Assembly: GCA_017445925.1 (NCBI GenBank)
Contig: JAFSRW010000057.1
Span: 49,577-113,576 of the forward strand
Length of the DNA: 64,000 nucleotides
Reading direction: 5' to 3'
DNA from: Bacteroidaceae bacterium
GTDB lineage: Bacteria; Bacteroidota; Bacteroidia; Bacteroidales; Bacteroidaceae
Made by a program: the position numbers and the translations under genes
Notes under the pieces: generated by a model
What the model saw: only the letters and a program-made list of their open reading frames with translations
Databases searched by the model: none
Told to the model about the DNA's origin: nothing
Part shown: positions 1 through 8,189 of the stretch, one piece after another
Layout of the letters: every line of letters starts with the position of its first letter
How positions within the stretch are numbered: the stretch's first letter is position 1

Positions 1-1377
1 AGCGTTGTAGTAGGATTCCAGACTGGGTGTGGCAGAACCCAATAGTGTTTTAGCTCTATTTGCCTTAGCCATTACCAATGCAACGTTTCGTGCTTGGTAT
101 CTGGGTGCAGGATCTTGTTGTTTGAAACTTGTCTCATGTTCCTCATCAATGATGATAAGTCCTAAATTCTTGAACGGCAGGAAGATGCTACTCCTAACAC
201 CTACAATTATCTCATAAGGCTTATCGGAAAGCATTTTCTGATACACTTCCACTCGTTCTGCATCTGGGTAACGAGAATGATATACGCCTAAGCGGTCGCC
301 AAAGACTCGTTTTAGACGGTCTGTCAGTTGAGCGGTTAGCACTATCTCGGGCAACATGAAAAGCACTTGTTTCCCCTCTTCTATGGTTTCTTTTATTAGA
401 TGAATATATACTTCCGTCTTTCCGCTGCTTGTTACGCCATGCAGTAAGCAAATATCGTGTTGTTTCCAGGTTTCTTTTATCTCTCTCTTAGCTCGTGATT
501 GGTCTTCACTTAACGGATGCATAACCAACTCAGCAGGAAGGTTCTGTTGTGCTAAACGTCCAATAGGTTTCTGGTATTGTTCTATGATGCCTTTCTGGCA
601 TAGTGCTTTCAGAACATTAGGAGTGCAGGATGTACTTTCCATGAGTTCCTGTTTGGTGATTTCTTTCACCAACTGTCTGTTTTTCAAAGCTAATGCTGCA
701 GAAAGACCGGATAATGATGCATACTTTAGGAGAAGATCAACTTGTTTCGTTGACCGTTTCATTTGTGTCAGTGTTTCGTTGAGTATTGTTTCATTAAAGA
801 AAGGTTCTGTAATCCTGACGTATGTGGCAAAGCGAGGCTTGTATATTCTTTTAACTTCTTCCTTTATGTGGACGGCACCTTTCTCAAGTAGCCTTTTAAT
901 AATAGGCAGAATATTCTTTATGCCCGTCTTCTTTTGGAGGCTTGATAGCGTTTGTGCTGTTTCCTCTTCTAATGCTTGAATGATTTTATGCTCAGAAGGT
1001 GAGAGTGTATCTTCCGCAATGAATTCATCATTGTATATTACGCTTGATTCACTCTCCAGTTTCATTCCACTGGGAAGAGCTGCTTTATAGACATCCCCAA
1101 TAGTACACAGGTAATAGTCTGCTATCCATTCCCATAGATTTAGTTGAGAGGGGGTTATGATTGGAGAAATGTCAAGTAATTCTGTAACCTCCTTGGTTTT
1201 ATAGGGTGGATTATCATTGTGCAATTTTACTACGATTGCACTATAATACTTTGCCGTTCCAAAAGGTATAATAACCCTACAACCTACCTGGACAAGGTTG
1301 GAGAAACTCTTGGGTAAGCTATAGGTGAAAGTACCTTCTAGGGGTAGAGGTAGTATGACATCGGCAAACTGTGCCAT
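1..1377 (-). CDS. priA: Primosomal protein N' (PriA helicase), 3' end beyond window
   Basis: This minus-strand frame is open from an ATG at 1377 to the left edge (459 codons), so only the N-terminal part is present. The translation begins MAQFADVILPLPLEGTF, the usual PriA N-terminal DNA-binding domain. It continues through a winged-helix-like region to the helicase core, with Walker A GVTSSGKTE near 434-460 and DEEH (Walker B) near 137-150. PriA is the 3'-to-5' helicase that reloads the replisome at stalled forks, in the cytoplasm. The zinc-binding region and motifs IV-VI would lie outside the window. The start is six bases after the gldN stop, so it is probably cotranscribed with the T9SS operon. 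The identification is firm. What is missing is only due to the window edge. Confidence 0.95.
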   Translation of the reverse strand, partial: MAQFADVILPLPLEGTFTYSLPKSFSNLVQVGCRVIIPFGTAKYYSAIVVKLHNDNPPYKTKEVTELLDISPIITPSQLNLWEWIADYYLCTIGDVYKAALPSGMKLESESSVIYNDEFIAEDTLSPSEHKIIQALEEETAQTLSSLQKKTGIKNILPIIKRLLEKGAVHIKEEVKRIYKPRFATYVRITEPFFNETILNETLTQMKRSTKQVDLLLKYASLSGLSAALALKNRQLVKEITKQELMESTSCTPNVLKALCQKGIIEQYQKPIGRLAQQNLPAELVMHPLSEDQSRAKREIKETWKQHDICLLHGVTSSGKTEVYIHLIKETIEEGKQVLFMLPEIVLTAQLTDRLKRVFGDRLGVYHSRYPDAERVEVYQKMLSDKPYEIIVGVRSSIFLPFKNLGLIIIDEEHETSFKQQDPAPRYQARNVALVMAKANRAKTLLGSATPSLESYYNA

Positions 1378-1383
1378 CTGTCT

Positions 1384-2484
1384 TTACCTCCTCTGTCTGC
1401 GAGCACTTACGCGTGCTGCAGCTGGGGCAGCCTCCTTTCCTTTCTTAGTATCAGTTGTACTGGTTGTGGGTGTTTTCGTCTTTCTTCCCCAGATGCTTGA
1501 CGACTTCTTTTCTGTCTTTTCAGCAGCCATTTTCGCCAGTGTTATGCTGTCTAACTTTGTGCTATCAATAATCTCATGCCCCCAAACGCCTTCTTCGAAG
1601 TCGACAATCTGCTTTTCAATTTTCAACTGCTCTTTTTTCATGGCGCTGTCGGTTTCGCAATAGTTCGCTAACACTTTGCCTTGCAGATTATTCGTTTTAT
1701 AGATTTTACCTTCATAGCGGTTTAGTGTAAAGTAGTCGTCAGCTGTCAAGTTAGAAACATTGTTCAGGTTACTGCCCATCATAGGCAGTTTTGCCAGCCA
1801 AGGTGCTATGTCATCATATTTGAGCCAGAAGAGAGGGTAGGGGGTTGCGGCATCTGTGCTGAACTCATCGGCTCCGCGCATCAGAATGGGGCAGAGTGCT
1901 GTTACCTTCGTGCTGAAGGTTCCTGTTCGCTGATCCAGATAGACGCTTTCTTTGATATAATAACGCGTGGCTTCTGCACTGGGCACGTCAGCATCGGCAA
2001 CGACAATCTTGCCGTCTTTTTCTTCGTAGTAGATGCCGTAGCGCTCCAACATGTCTTTAACGCTTAGTTTGTCCTTTTCTTCAAACGACTCATTTCCATC
2101 CAATTTGTAGGTATAGGCTGTCACACGTCCCGTCTGAATCAGGCGGAACAAGTAAGTAAACAGGTTCACCTGCTTGCCTATAGGTTCTACAGGATAGTAC
2201 ATAGGTGCGTTTTTGTCTTTCATCAGGTCGAGCTGACGATAGATATCACGCTTCCATACCACATCTTCGGGCATCACTGCTGATGTAGGGAATTGCAGGG
2301 ATGCACGGTCGCTGGTTTGTTTGGCTTCCGTAGTTTTTGCAGTAGTGGTTGTACTTGCAGCGGATGATGTAGTACGACGTTTTGCAGGCTGCGCATTGGC
2401 TGTGCCAATTGACAATGGGTAATCGACAATGGATAATGCACCCATGCCAAACATTAGAATCAGGAACAGGGTTATGCGTTTCAT
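1384..2484 (-). CDS. gldN: T9SS ring protein GldN/PorN
   Basis: GldN (PorN) is a periplasmic or outer-membrane-associated component that forms the T9SS ring with the GldK lipoprotein. The 366-residue protein has a signal peptide (MKRITLFLILMFG..., cleavage probably after ANAQ) and a Thr/Ser-rich stretch. The conserved core carries the VVWKRDIYRQLDL, NLFTYLFRL and GHEIIDSTKL blocks typical of GldN. It ends in a basic Arg-rich tail. I chose the ATG at 2484. The frame extends upstream to a TTG at 2502, but that would place charged residues ahead of the signal peptide. It is the last gene of sprF-gldK-gldL-gldM-gldN. Oddity: the end of the signal peptide (SIVDYPLSIG) is encoded by an intergenic-type repeat word (see 2406-2438). 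Confidence 0.93.
   Translation of the reverse strand: MKRITLFLILMFGMGALSIVDYPLSIGTANAQPAKRRTTSSAASTTTTAKTTEAKQTSDRASLQFPTSAVMPEDVVWKRDIYRQLDLMKDKNAPMYYPVEPIGKQVNLFTYLFRLIQTGRVTAYTYKLDGNESFEEKDKLSVKDMLERYGIYYEEKDGKIVVADADVPSAEATRYYIKESVYLDQRTGTFSTKVTALCPILMRGADEFSTDAATPYPLFWLKYDDIAPWLAKLPMMGSNLNNVSNLTADDYFTLNRYEGKIYKTNNLQGKVLANYCETDSAMKKEQLKIEKQIVDFEEGVWGHEIIDSTKLDSITLAKMAAEKTEKKSSSIWGRKTKTPTTSTTDTKKGKEAAPAAARVSARRQRR
2406..2438. repeat. TTGACAAT-type repeat word inside the gldN signal peptide region
   Basis: The + strand reads CAATTGACAAT, then GGGTAATCGACAATGGATAA. These degenerate words match those at 38071-38102 inside the signal peptide of another gene. They are translated here as SIVDYPLSIG just before the predicted cleavage site. 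Confidence 0.6.
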
Positions 2485-2559
2485 ATATCTTTTAATTTTC
2501 AATGTTATTCATTTATAATTCGTTTCCGTCTCTTCTGGGAGAGTTAGGATGTGACTACA

Positions 2560-4125
2560 TTAATTAATCTTAACTTCCATGGCTCCGTCCAATTTTCTTT
2601 CTATGCCGTCAGGTCCAACAGCACGGACTTCAGTGATATAGAATCGTTTGTTACGTGCTAAGCCTCTGATTTGGTTTTTCTGTTGGTCTGAAAAGTTGGC
2701 TCCATTGCTCTTATAAGGAACGGCGTTACCCATTGCGTCATAGAAGACAGTTTCAAAACCCTGAACGCGGAAGGTAATATTGAGAAGTCCATCGTCGATG
2801 GCTGCACCAACACCTTCTGTTCCCATCAGTATCTGTTTGCTCAGACTTCCACCCTTAAAATGGTTTTCTCCACCATTTCCGTCAGAATATGCGATAAAGG
2901 CTGTTGGATCGGGCAACTTCCTAACACGGAAGGTGAATTTTCCCATTTCCTGAGTACGCCCCTCATTTTGGGCAGACACCGTAAATACTGCTTCTCCGCC
3001 TGGATTGGAAGGACGTGCAATGTAATGCCCATCACCTTTTTGGGTAAGTGTACCTCCTGTCATGGTCACTTGCAGTTTGTTACTGGGGATTCCCGGAACG
3101 GAAACGCTCATGGGGTTGTCATAACCGGCATACAATACGTTCATAATGTCAGCACTAACGGTGGCACTTGGAGCTACAACAGTATATTTCTGTGAAAAAT
3201 CGCGCTTTACCTTTTCACCATCACCGTTAAGCATCTCAATGAAGCCACTCAGTGTAAAATCACCCGTTTTATTACAAATGGTTTCATAGAGTCCATGTTC
3301 ACTTTTTATCGGTTGTCCGCCGATGTAGATGGTGGGTCTGCGTGTGGTATCCACAGCTGCCATAATAATCTGTGCGCTGAATTTGCCACCTTGTACTACA
3401 GTCTGTGAACTGGGGATAACATAGGCATTCAGTTGGTTCACACGTATATCCTTTACGTCCACATTACTGATAAGGTTGTGAAGAATCTCGCCTTCAGCGT
3501 AGCGCACATCACCTTGCAGTTTGGTCAACAGGGTAACAGCAGCTGCGGTGGGCATACTCTCAAACATATACTCCTGCCAGTTCTTTCCCATCAAACGTGC
3601 TTTTGTGGGCACTTCTGTGCTAAAGTTGCTTGAGATGATTTCTCTCTTCTCCTTGTCCGTTACCATCTTTATTATCTTCTCACGATAATTATTTATGGCT
3701 TGACGGAGTTCTTTGCCGCGACCAGTACCAGGTGCCAGCATTACCTGTGTGCTGGCTTCCAGATCTTCGCGGTTCTTGATATTATTTACGTCACCCTCTT
3801 CACCGTCGCTTTCCCTTACGATGGCTTCCTTCAGTTCTTCAGCCAGATTGTAGAGCGAATCGCTGATGCCACGCACATACTGGGCCTTATCATACCATTG
3901 CTTTACTTTGGCAGGGTTGTTCTTCATCTGCTCATCAAAGGCCTTGTATATGTCATTGTTTACATGACTGGCATTCTGGGTAGTTTTGCTTAGGCTGTCC
4001 GACACCAGCGAGAAACCATTCAGCACATCGCTTGATACATTCAGGGCCAACATGGCCATCAGTACCAAGTACATCAGGTTTATCATTTTTTGGCGAGGAG
4101 AGACCCTCTTCTTCTGTATAGGCAT
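2560..4125 (-). CDS. gldM: T9SS/gliding motor periplasmic protein GldM/PorM
   Basis: GldM spans the inner membrane once and projects a long periplasmic arm that couples the GldL proton channel to the GldK/N ring. The 521-residue product starts MPIQKKRVSPRQKMINLMYL, with the single transmembrane helix (LMYLVLMAMLALNVSSDVL) near residues 15-35. That helix is followed by the helical and beta-domain periplasmic region. The C-terminal domains (VRKLPDPTAFIAYSDGNGG; MNVLYAGYDNPMSVSVPG) match the GldM D2-D4 pattern. The length is normal for the family. It is 44 bp downstream of gldL and 75 bp upstream of gldN in the same operon. The start is fixed by the membrane anchor. Confidence 0.95.
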   Translation of the reverse strand: MPIQKKRVSPRQKMINLMYLVLMAMLALNVSSDVLNGFSLVSDSLSKTTQNASHVNNDIYKAFDEQMKNNPAKVKQWYDKAQYVRGISDSLYNLAEELKEAIVRESDGEEGDVNNIKNREDLEASTQVMLAPGTGRGKELRQAINNYREKIIKMVTDKEKREIISSNFSTEVPTKARLMGKNWQEYMFESMPTAAAVTLLTKLQGDVRYAEGEILHNLISNVDVKDIRVNQLNAYVIPSSQTVVQGGKFSAQIIMAAVDTTRRPTIYIGGQPIKSEHGLYETICNKTGDFTLSGFIEMLNGDGEKVKRDFSQKYTVVAPSATVSADIMNVLYAGYDNPMSVSVPGIPSNKLQVTMTGGTLTQKGDGHYIARPSNPGGEAVFTVSAQNEGRTQEMGKFTFRVRKLPDPTAFIAYSDGNGGENHFKGGSLSKQILMGTEGVGAAIDDGLLNITFRVQGFETVFYDAMGNAVPYKSNGANFSDQQKNQIRGLARNKRFYITEVRAVGPDGIERKLDGAMEVKIN

Positions 4126-4169
4126 CGTAATTATGAATTAAGAATTATGAATTAAGAATTCTTCACTTT

Positions 4170-5099
4170 TCATTTTTCACTTTCTCCCTCTTCACTCTTC
4201 ACTCCAGCTACGGGTCCCATATTAACGGTGAGCGCCTTAATCATACGGCTGTATACCTCGTTCAGTTCCTGAATCTGCTGAGCCATCTTGCGTGTCTGTT
4301 CATCAATCTGCTCAATGGTGCTAACTTGCTTGCTGATATTGCGTAACTGTAATTCGTAAACAGTAGCGATACCTGTGAGGGTGCGATTCAGGTTCTCCAT
4401 TTCTTCGCTGTCGGTACTCATGCGTGCCGCCTGAGCTTTTACGCGTCCCAGAACTTCTGTCAGTTCTGTGAGTTCCTCGGCATAATTCTTTACAGCTTCT
4501 TCTATGGCTGCTGGGTCCGTAGCTTTTATCTGGTTGGGGTCGATAGTAGGACCGCCATTCTGTATCTGTTCCAGTGCCAATTGTGCCTGTGCGGCAGCTT
4601 GTCCAGCTGCAGCTAAGTTTGCTGCTGCTGCGCTCAGTCCTGTTCCTGCTGCTAATGCATCTGGATCTATGTTACCAACAGGAGCACCAGCAATTACAGG
4701 AGCACCGCCAGCAATCACAGGGCCACCGCCAGCAACCACAGGACCTCCTCCTATAACCGGAGCACCACCACCTATAACAATAGGACCTTCAGGAATTTCT
4801 GCACCTTCGGGTAAGGGTGTTCCACCGCCACCGGCCACAACAACAGTCGGACCGCCAATAGCTTCTGCCCCCTCTGTTTTGGGAGTTTTCTCGTATGTCT
4901 TTTCAAATCCAGAGATAAAGAACACAATTGCCTCAACAATCATACCTATGAAGAGCATGACATTAGCACCAGTAATGTGTGTTAGCTTAAACAATGCTCC
5001 CAAGATAACGACTGAAGCACCCCAACTGTAGGCATAGTTCATAAATAACTGACCTGCAGGGGAGTCCATCCATTTTTGCAGTTTTATTATAGGATTCAT
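4170..5099 (-). CDS. gldL: T9SS/gliding motor inner-membrane protein GldL/PorL
   Basis: GldL forms the pentameric inner-membrane proton channel that energises the T9SS with GldM. The 309-residue product has two N-terminal transmembrane segments, around residues 17-37 (AYSWGASVVILGALFKLTHI) and 42-62 (GANVMLFIGMIVEAIVFFIS). The Glu in the second segment (VEAIVFF) corresponds to the conserved charged residue of the channel. The C-terminal half is helical (ELTEVLGRVKAQAARMS...; IDEQTRKMAQQIQELNEVY). Unusual: between them, at about residues 84-150, is a low-complexity Gly/Ala/Pro/Val repeat (IGGGAPV, VAGGGPV, IAGGAPV). Position in the operon and the membrane segments make the assignment secure. 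Confidence 0.93.
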   Translation of the reverse strand: MNPIIKLQKWMDSPAGQLFMNYAYSWGASVVILGALFKLTHITGANVMLFIGMIVEAIVFFISGFEKTYEKTPKTEGAEAIGGPTVVVAGGGGTPLPEGAEIPEGPIVIGGGAPVIGGGPVVAGGGPVIAGGAPVIAGAPVGNIDPDALAAGTGLSAAAANLAAAGQAAAQAQLALEQIQNGGPTIDPNQIKATDPAAIEEAVKNYAEELTELTEVLGRVKAQAARMSTDSEEMENLNRTLTGIATVYELQLRNISKQVSTIEQIDEQTRKMAQQIQELNEVYSRMIKALTVNMGPVAGVKSEEGESEK

Positions 5100-5112
5100 A
5101 TCTTTATATTTG

Positions 5113-5150
5113 GCCTCTCTCCACCGCTCTCCCCCAAGAGGGAGGGTTCC
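5113..5150. repeat. G/C-rich palindromic intergenic element
   Basis: Between gldK and gldL lies GCCTCTCTCC...CTCTCCCCCAAGAGGGAGGG. It is an imperfect hairpin of the same family as elements at 18543, 48587, 50976 and (inside a gene) 40291. Confidence 0.55.
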
Positions 5151-5246
5151 AAGGTTCTGAGGACTTTTTTATTTGTTTTACATTATTATTTCTTCGTCTT
5201 TAAGTTCCCCATTCGCGACGGTGTTCGGGTTGGGGGTGAGGCTTTT

Positions 5247-6767
5247 TTATCTCCTTGTTTTACGTGTACTTACTGTTGCACCGCCTGAGCTCTTACCGCC
5301 TCCGCCTTTTCCACTTGCTTTACCGCCTTTCTGGGCTCCAGCAGTTCCTCTATCACTTACCATAGTTCTAACACAGCGGAAGCCTACATAGCAGCGGGGC
5401 TGATTCTGGTATTCGTAAGAACGCCATGCACTGCGAATCATGCTCTCGGGGTCCTTCCAGGAACCACCTCTTACGCTTTTCTTTTTCAGGCGATAGGGGT
5501 CTTCTTTGGCTGCATTGTATTTAAGGTCGGGGTTCATGTCGCTCATGCTTTCTACACCGGCCTCTGTATATACAGTGCTTGTCCATTCTGCCACGTTGCC
5601 TGCCATATCATAAAGCCCATTGCTATTGGCACTGAAAATGCCGCATTTGCTGGTAATAAGACTACCGTCCTTGGTATAATTCCCCCTGTCAGGTTTAAAG
5701 TTGGCGTAGTAGCAACCTTTGTCGCTTTTAACCTCAAGACTTGTCCAAGGGAAGGGATTCCCCTCTTTTCCTCGAGCGGCATACTCCCATTCAACCTCGC
5801 TTGGTAGACGATAACGCTGAATCTGCTTGGCATAACCGCCCAGTCCTTTCATTAGGAAGTTGGTGCGCCATGCGCAAAATGCATTTGCTTGATCCCATGA
5901 GATACCTACTACGGGATAATCGTCGTAGGCAGGATTACTGAAGTATAACTTCATGTATCGCTCGTTGTCGGCATTCTGGAAATCGTTTACCCAACAAGTG
6001 GTATCAGGATAGATATTTACAATATATGTATTCAGGAAGTCCCATGGTCCGCTCAGTGGGCGTGTAATAGTCTGTCGGATAATCTTTCCGTCATCATCAA
6101 TCCATGCGGTATCCTTGCTAATCATTACTTGCTCGTTGCTGATAGCGTGGTCAGTGTTCAAGTCACGCTCTTCGGGATCCAGACGATACTTGCGCTGAGC
6201 AGCTGCTACGTAGTCATAAACTTCATAGCGATAGTTCATCTGCTTGGCGTCCAGCATCTTGGTGCCGTCAATGGGGTGAATGACATATACACTTTGAATG
6301 GCGCGGTCTTCGTCCTCATTTGCCTTACGCCAAGGAATGGGCTTGCTCCAGTTCAGATAAGGTGTAATAGGATTACCCTCCTTATCTTCCTCAATTTTGT
6401 AAGTTTCATCACCACCATAGGCGGGGTCGGCTAAACGCTCACGGATAATACTGTCTCGAACCCAGTTTACAAACTGACGGTATTTGGCATTGCTTACCTC
6501 GTGCTCATCCATCCAGAAACCGTCAACACTGATGTCTCTGATGGGGAATTCGGCACCCCAAAGGGTATCGTTTTCCTGAAGTCCCACCTTTAATGAACCT
6601 TTGTGAACGGCCACCATACCGTATGGTGTAGGTTCTGACATTGCAGATCCTCTGACCCCTGTCAGTTCACCTCCAACTGCATTAGCCGAAGAGTTCGACC
6701 CCATACATGCAGCCAAGGTCAGGCAAAGAATTGCCATCAAGAAAAATCCCAGACTTTTTGTCTTCAT
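5247..6767 (-). CDS. gldK: T9SS ring lipoprotein GldK/PorK (FGE-sulfatase-like domain)
   Basis: GldK is an outer-membrane lipoprotein that forms the periplasmic T9SS ring with GldN. The 506-residue product has a lipoprotein signal peptide (lipobox LAAC, Cys21). A formylglycine-generating-enzyme-like domain follows (MVAVHKGSLKVG; FWMDEHEVSNAKYRQFVNW; YRLPSEVEWEYAARG; GLYDMAGNVAEWTS; VRGGSWKD; YVGFRCVR). The large insert between the first blocks is normal for GldK. The tail is Gly/Lys-rich (KGGKASGKGGGGKSSGG) and basic. It is the second gene of the operon, 116 bp after porP/sprF, a gap filled by hexamer repeats. It is structural, not a sulfatase-modifying enzyme, judging from family and operon context. 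Confidence 0.95.
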   Translation of the reverse strand: MKTKSLGFFLMAILCLTLAACMGSNSSANAVGGELTGVRGSAMSEPTPYGMVAVHKGSLKVGLQENDTLWGAEFPIRDISVDGFWMDEHEVSNAKYRQFVNWVRDSIIRERLADPAYGGDETYKIEEDKEGNPITPYLNWSKPIPWRKANEDEDRAIQSVYVIHPIDGTKMLDAKQMNYRYEVYDYVAAAQRKYRLDPEERDLNTDHAISNEQVMISKDTAWIDDDGKIIRQTITRPLSGPWDFLNTYIVNIYPDTTCWVNDFQNADNERYMKLYFSNPAYDDYPVVGISWDQANAFCAWRTNFLMKGLGGYAKQIQRYRLPSEVEWEYAARGKEGNPFPWTSLEVKSDKGCYYANFKPDRGNYTKDGSLITSKCGIFSANSNGLYDMAGNVAEWTSTVYTEAGVESMSDMNPDLKYNAAKEDPYRLKKKSVRGGSWKDPESMIRSAWRSYEYQNQPRCYVGFRCVRTMVSDRGTAGAQKGGKASGKGGGGKSSGGATVSTRKTRR

Positions 6768-6800
6768 ATATTATACCTTATTTATATATAATTCAATTTT

Positions 6801-6877
6801 TAAACGTTAACGTTAACGATAACGATAACCTTCTTTTTCTTTATTTTATTTGTTCACGTTCACGTTGACGTTCCCGT
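6801..6877. repeat. AACGTT/AACGAT hexamer repeat block
   Basis: The gap between porP/sprF and gldK contains tandem degenerate hexamers: AACGTT, AACGTT, AACGAT, AACGAT at 6803-6829, then GTTCACGTTCACGTTGACG near 6852-6872. The same hexamers recur at 38182, 41977, 42437, 51126, 61432, 62403 and 62560, and inside several coding regions. Confidence 0.8.
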
Positions 6878-6883
6878 TTTTAC

Positions 6884-7822
6884 CTACAGCAGTCGCACGC
6901 TCTTATGCAGGTTTTTCCCTTTCTTTCCCAGATTCAGGTCGGTTTGGTATCCTATCATTATCTCGTGCGTTCCGTTCAGCACTCCTATTCCCCCTGTGTA
7001 CACCTCGTAAGAGTATCCAATGTTTATGCCCTGGAAATTGTATCCCAACAGTATTCCAACACTGTTCATGGGGCTGTACAAGATGCCACCGTACATTTTA
7101 TGTTTCTCGCCATCATATTCCAGTCGGGCAGTTATGTCTCCTCTCCATGATTGTAGGTCAGTCCTCAGAATGGCATCTGCTGCTATGGCATAGCGTGGGT
7201 AGCGGAGCTTATACCTGTATCCTCCTGTCATAAAGAAAACGGGATCAATGCTAACCTCATGCTTCTTGTCATCTCCCACTGTAATGGTAGGCCCCATAAG
7301 ATGATGTACGCTGGCTCCAGCATACCATATTTTCTTATGGGTGTATCGGAGGCCGAGGTCCAAGTCTATGGTCTGCCCCTTTCCTTCACTTGTTGTAAAG
7401 GCCGGGTCGTTCGGGTCATTCAGATCCAGTTTGGAGCCATCCGTCTTTTCAACCAGTAGTGCAGGCTTTACGCCTATGCTCATGATTCCGCCCCACAATT
7501 TGTGGTGGTAGGCATACGTCAGAGATATTTTTTGCGTGGAGAAAATGGCCGCTTTGTCGTTATACAGTCCAAGTCCGACACCGTGACTGGGTCCCAGAAA
7601 GAATAGAGGCATGTCTGCTGTTACCAGAATGGTCTTGGGGGCATCCTCGAAACCAACCATCTGCATATTGTATGCAGCTCTGACGTTTAGCAGACCATCC
7701 AATCCTGCCGCTGCAGGGTTGAAGTGGGATTGAAGAGCCCAGGCGTTGGTGAATGCCGCATCAAACTGAGCTCTTGCACCCAGACTGATTAACAGCAGAC
7801 CTATCCAGAGTATTCTTTTCAT
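6884..7822 (-). CDS. T9SS outer-membrane protein PorP/SprF family
   Basis: PorP/SprF proteins are 14-stranded outer-membrane barrels that link the T9SS core to the cell surface. The 312-residue product has a signal peptide (MKRILWIGLLLISLGARAQ) and then FDAAFTNAWALQSHFNPAAAGLDGLLNV, the hallmark N-terminal block (x-NPAxAG). Amphipathic strands with alternating aromatics run to the end (IMIGYQTDLNLGKKGK). The frame also holds an ATG at 7849, but the one at 7822 starts the signal peptide and follows the promoter at 7872-7902 at a sensible distance. It is the first gene of the T9SS operon, as in Porphyromonas porP-K-L-M-N. Confidence 0.93.
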   Translation of the reverse strand: MKRILWIGLLLISLGARAQFDAAFTNAWALQSHFNPAAAGLDGLLNVRAAYNMQMVGFEDAPKTILVTADMPLFFLGPSHGVGLGLYNDKAAIFSTQKISLTYAYHHKLWGGIMSIGVKPALLVEKTDGSKLDLNDPNDPAFTTSEGKGQTIDLDLGLRYTHKKIWYAGASVHHLMGPTITVGDDKKHEVSIDPVFFMTGGYRYKLRYPRYAIAADAILRTDLQSWRGDITARLEYDGEKHKMYGGILYSPMNSVGILLGYNFQGINIGYSYEVYTGGIGVLNGTHEIMIGYQTDLNLGKKGKNLHKSVRLL

Positions 7823-7871
7823 CCTAATGTTAATAACGTCAGAAAACATACATTTATTGTATAATTGGGTG

Positions 7872-7902
7872 CAAAATTACGATTTAGTGAGCGGAATACA
7901 AA
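7872..7902 (-). promoter_or_regulatory. Bacteroidetes-type promoter of the T9SS operon
   Basis: On the minus strand, TTTG (7899-7902), 19 bases, then TAATTTTG (7872-7879). This matches the -33 and -7 consensus exactly and leaves a leader of roughly 45 nt before porP/sprF. Confidence 0.75.
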
Positions 7903-7954
7903 ATAAACAGAAATATTTTTTCATTCATTTTTCTTTCACACGTGGGAGTAATAG

Positions 7955-7991
7955 CTATTAATACTAGCAATTGTTACTATTAATACTAGCA
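7955..7991. repeat. 15-bp direct repeat with 22-bp period, operator-like
   Basis: The gene-free stretch 7823-8189 contains CTATTAATACTAGCA twice without mismatch (7955-7969 and 7977-7991). They lie between the divergent promoters of the T9SS operon and the surface-protein gene at 8190. The 22-bp phasing puts both on the same helix face, as expected of a regulator site. No regulator is identified. Confidence 0.6.
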
Positions 7992-8039
7992 GTTTTTACA
8001 TTTAATACCCCCTCCAAGATTGAAAAAACGAGTTAATTC

Positions 8040-8070
8040 TTGGGTTGTATTAAAAAAAAATGTATCTTTG
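8040..8070 (+). promoter_or_regulatory. Promoter of the first discoidin-repeat surface protein
   Basis: TTG at 8040-8042, 20 bases, then TATCTTTG at 8063-8070. The leader would be about 110 nt. The last bases before the ATG (CTTAACAACA.TTGTTTT) are shared with the paralog at 13056. Confidence 0.65.
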
Positions 8071-8189
8071 CCCTGATTTTTTGGCTAAATACAAAAGCAA
8101 TATAATAATTAACCGCCTGTTTTGGAACCATATCCATGTCAAAAAAGGTTTCCTCTCAGGTAAAATATTAACTTAACAACACTTGTTTT

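Noticed and set aside
584-979. Plus-strand ORFs at 29-217, 584-979 and 1325-1663
   Set aside because: They lie opposite priA and gldN, whose frames carry clear helicase and GldN motifs.
5247-6767. Formylglycine-generating enzyme (sulfatase activator)
   Set aside because: The fold is shared, but the lipobox, the large insert, the basic tail and the operon identify GldK.
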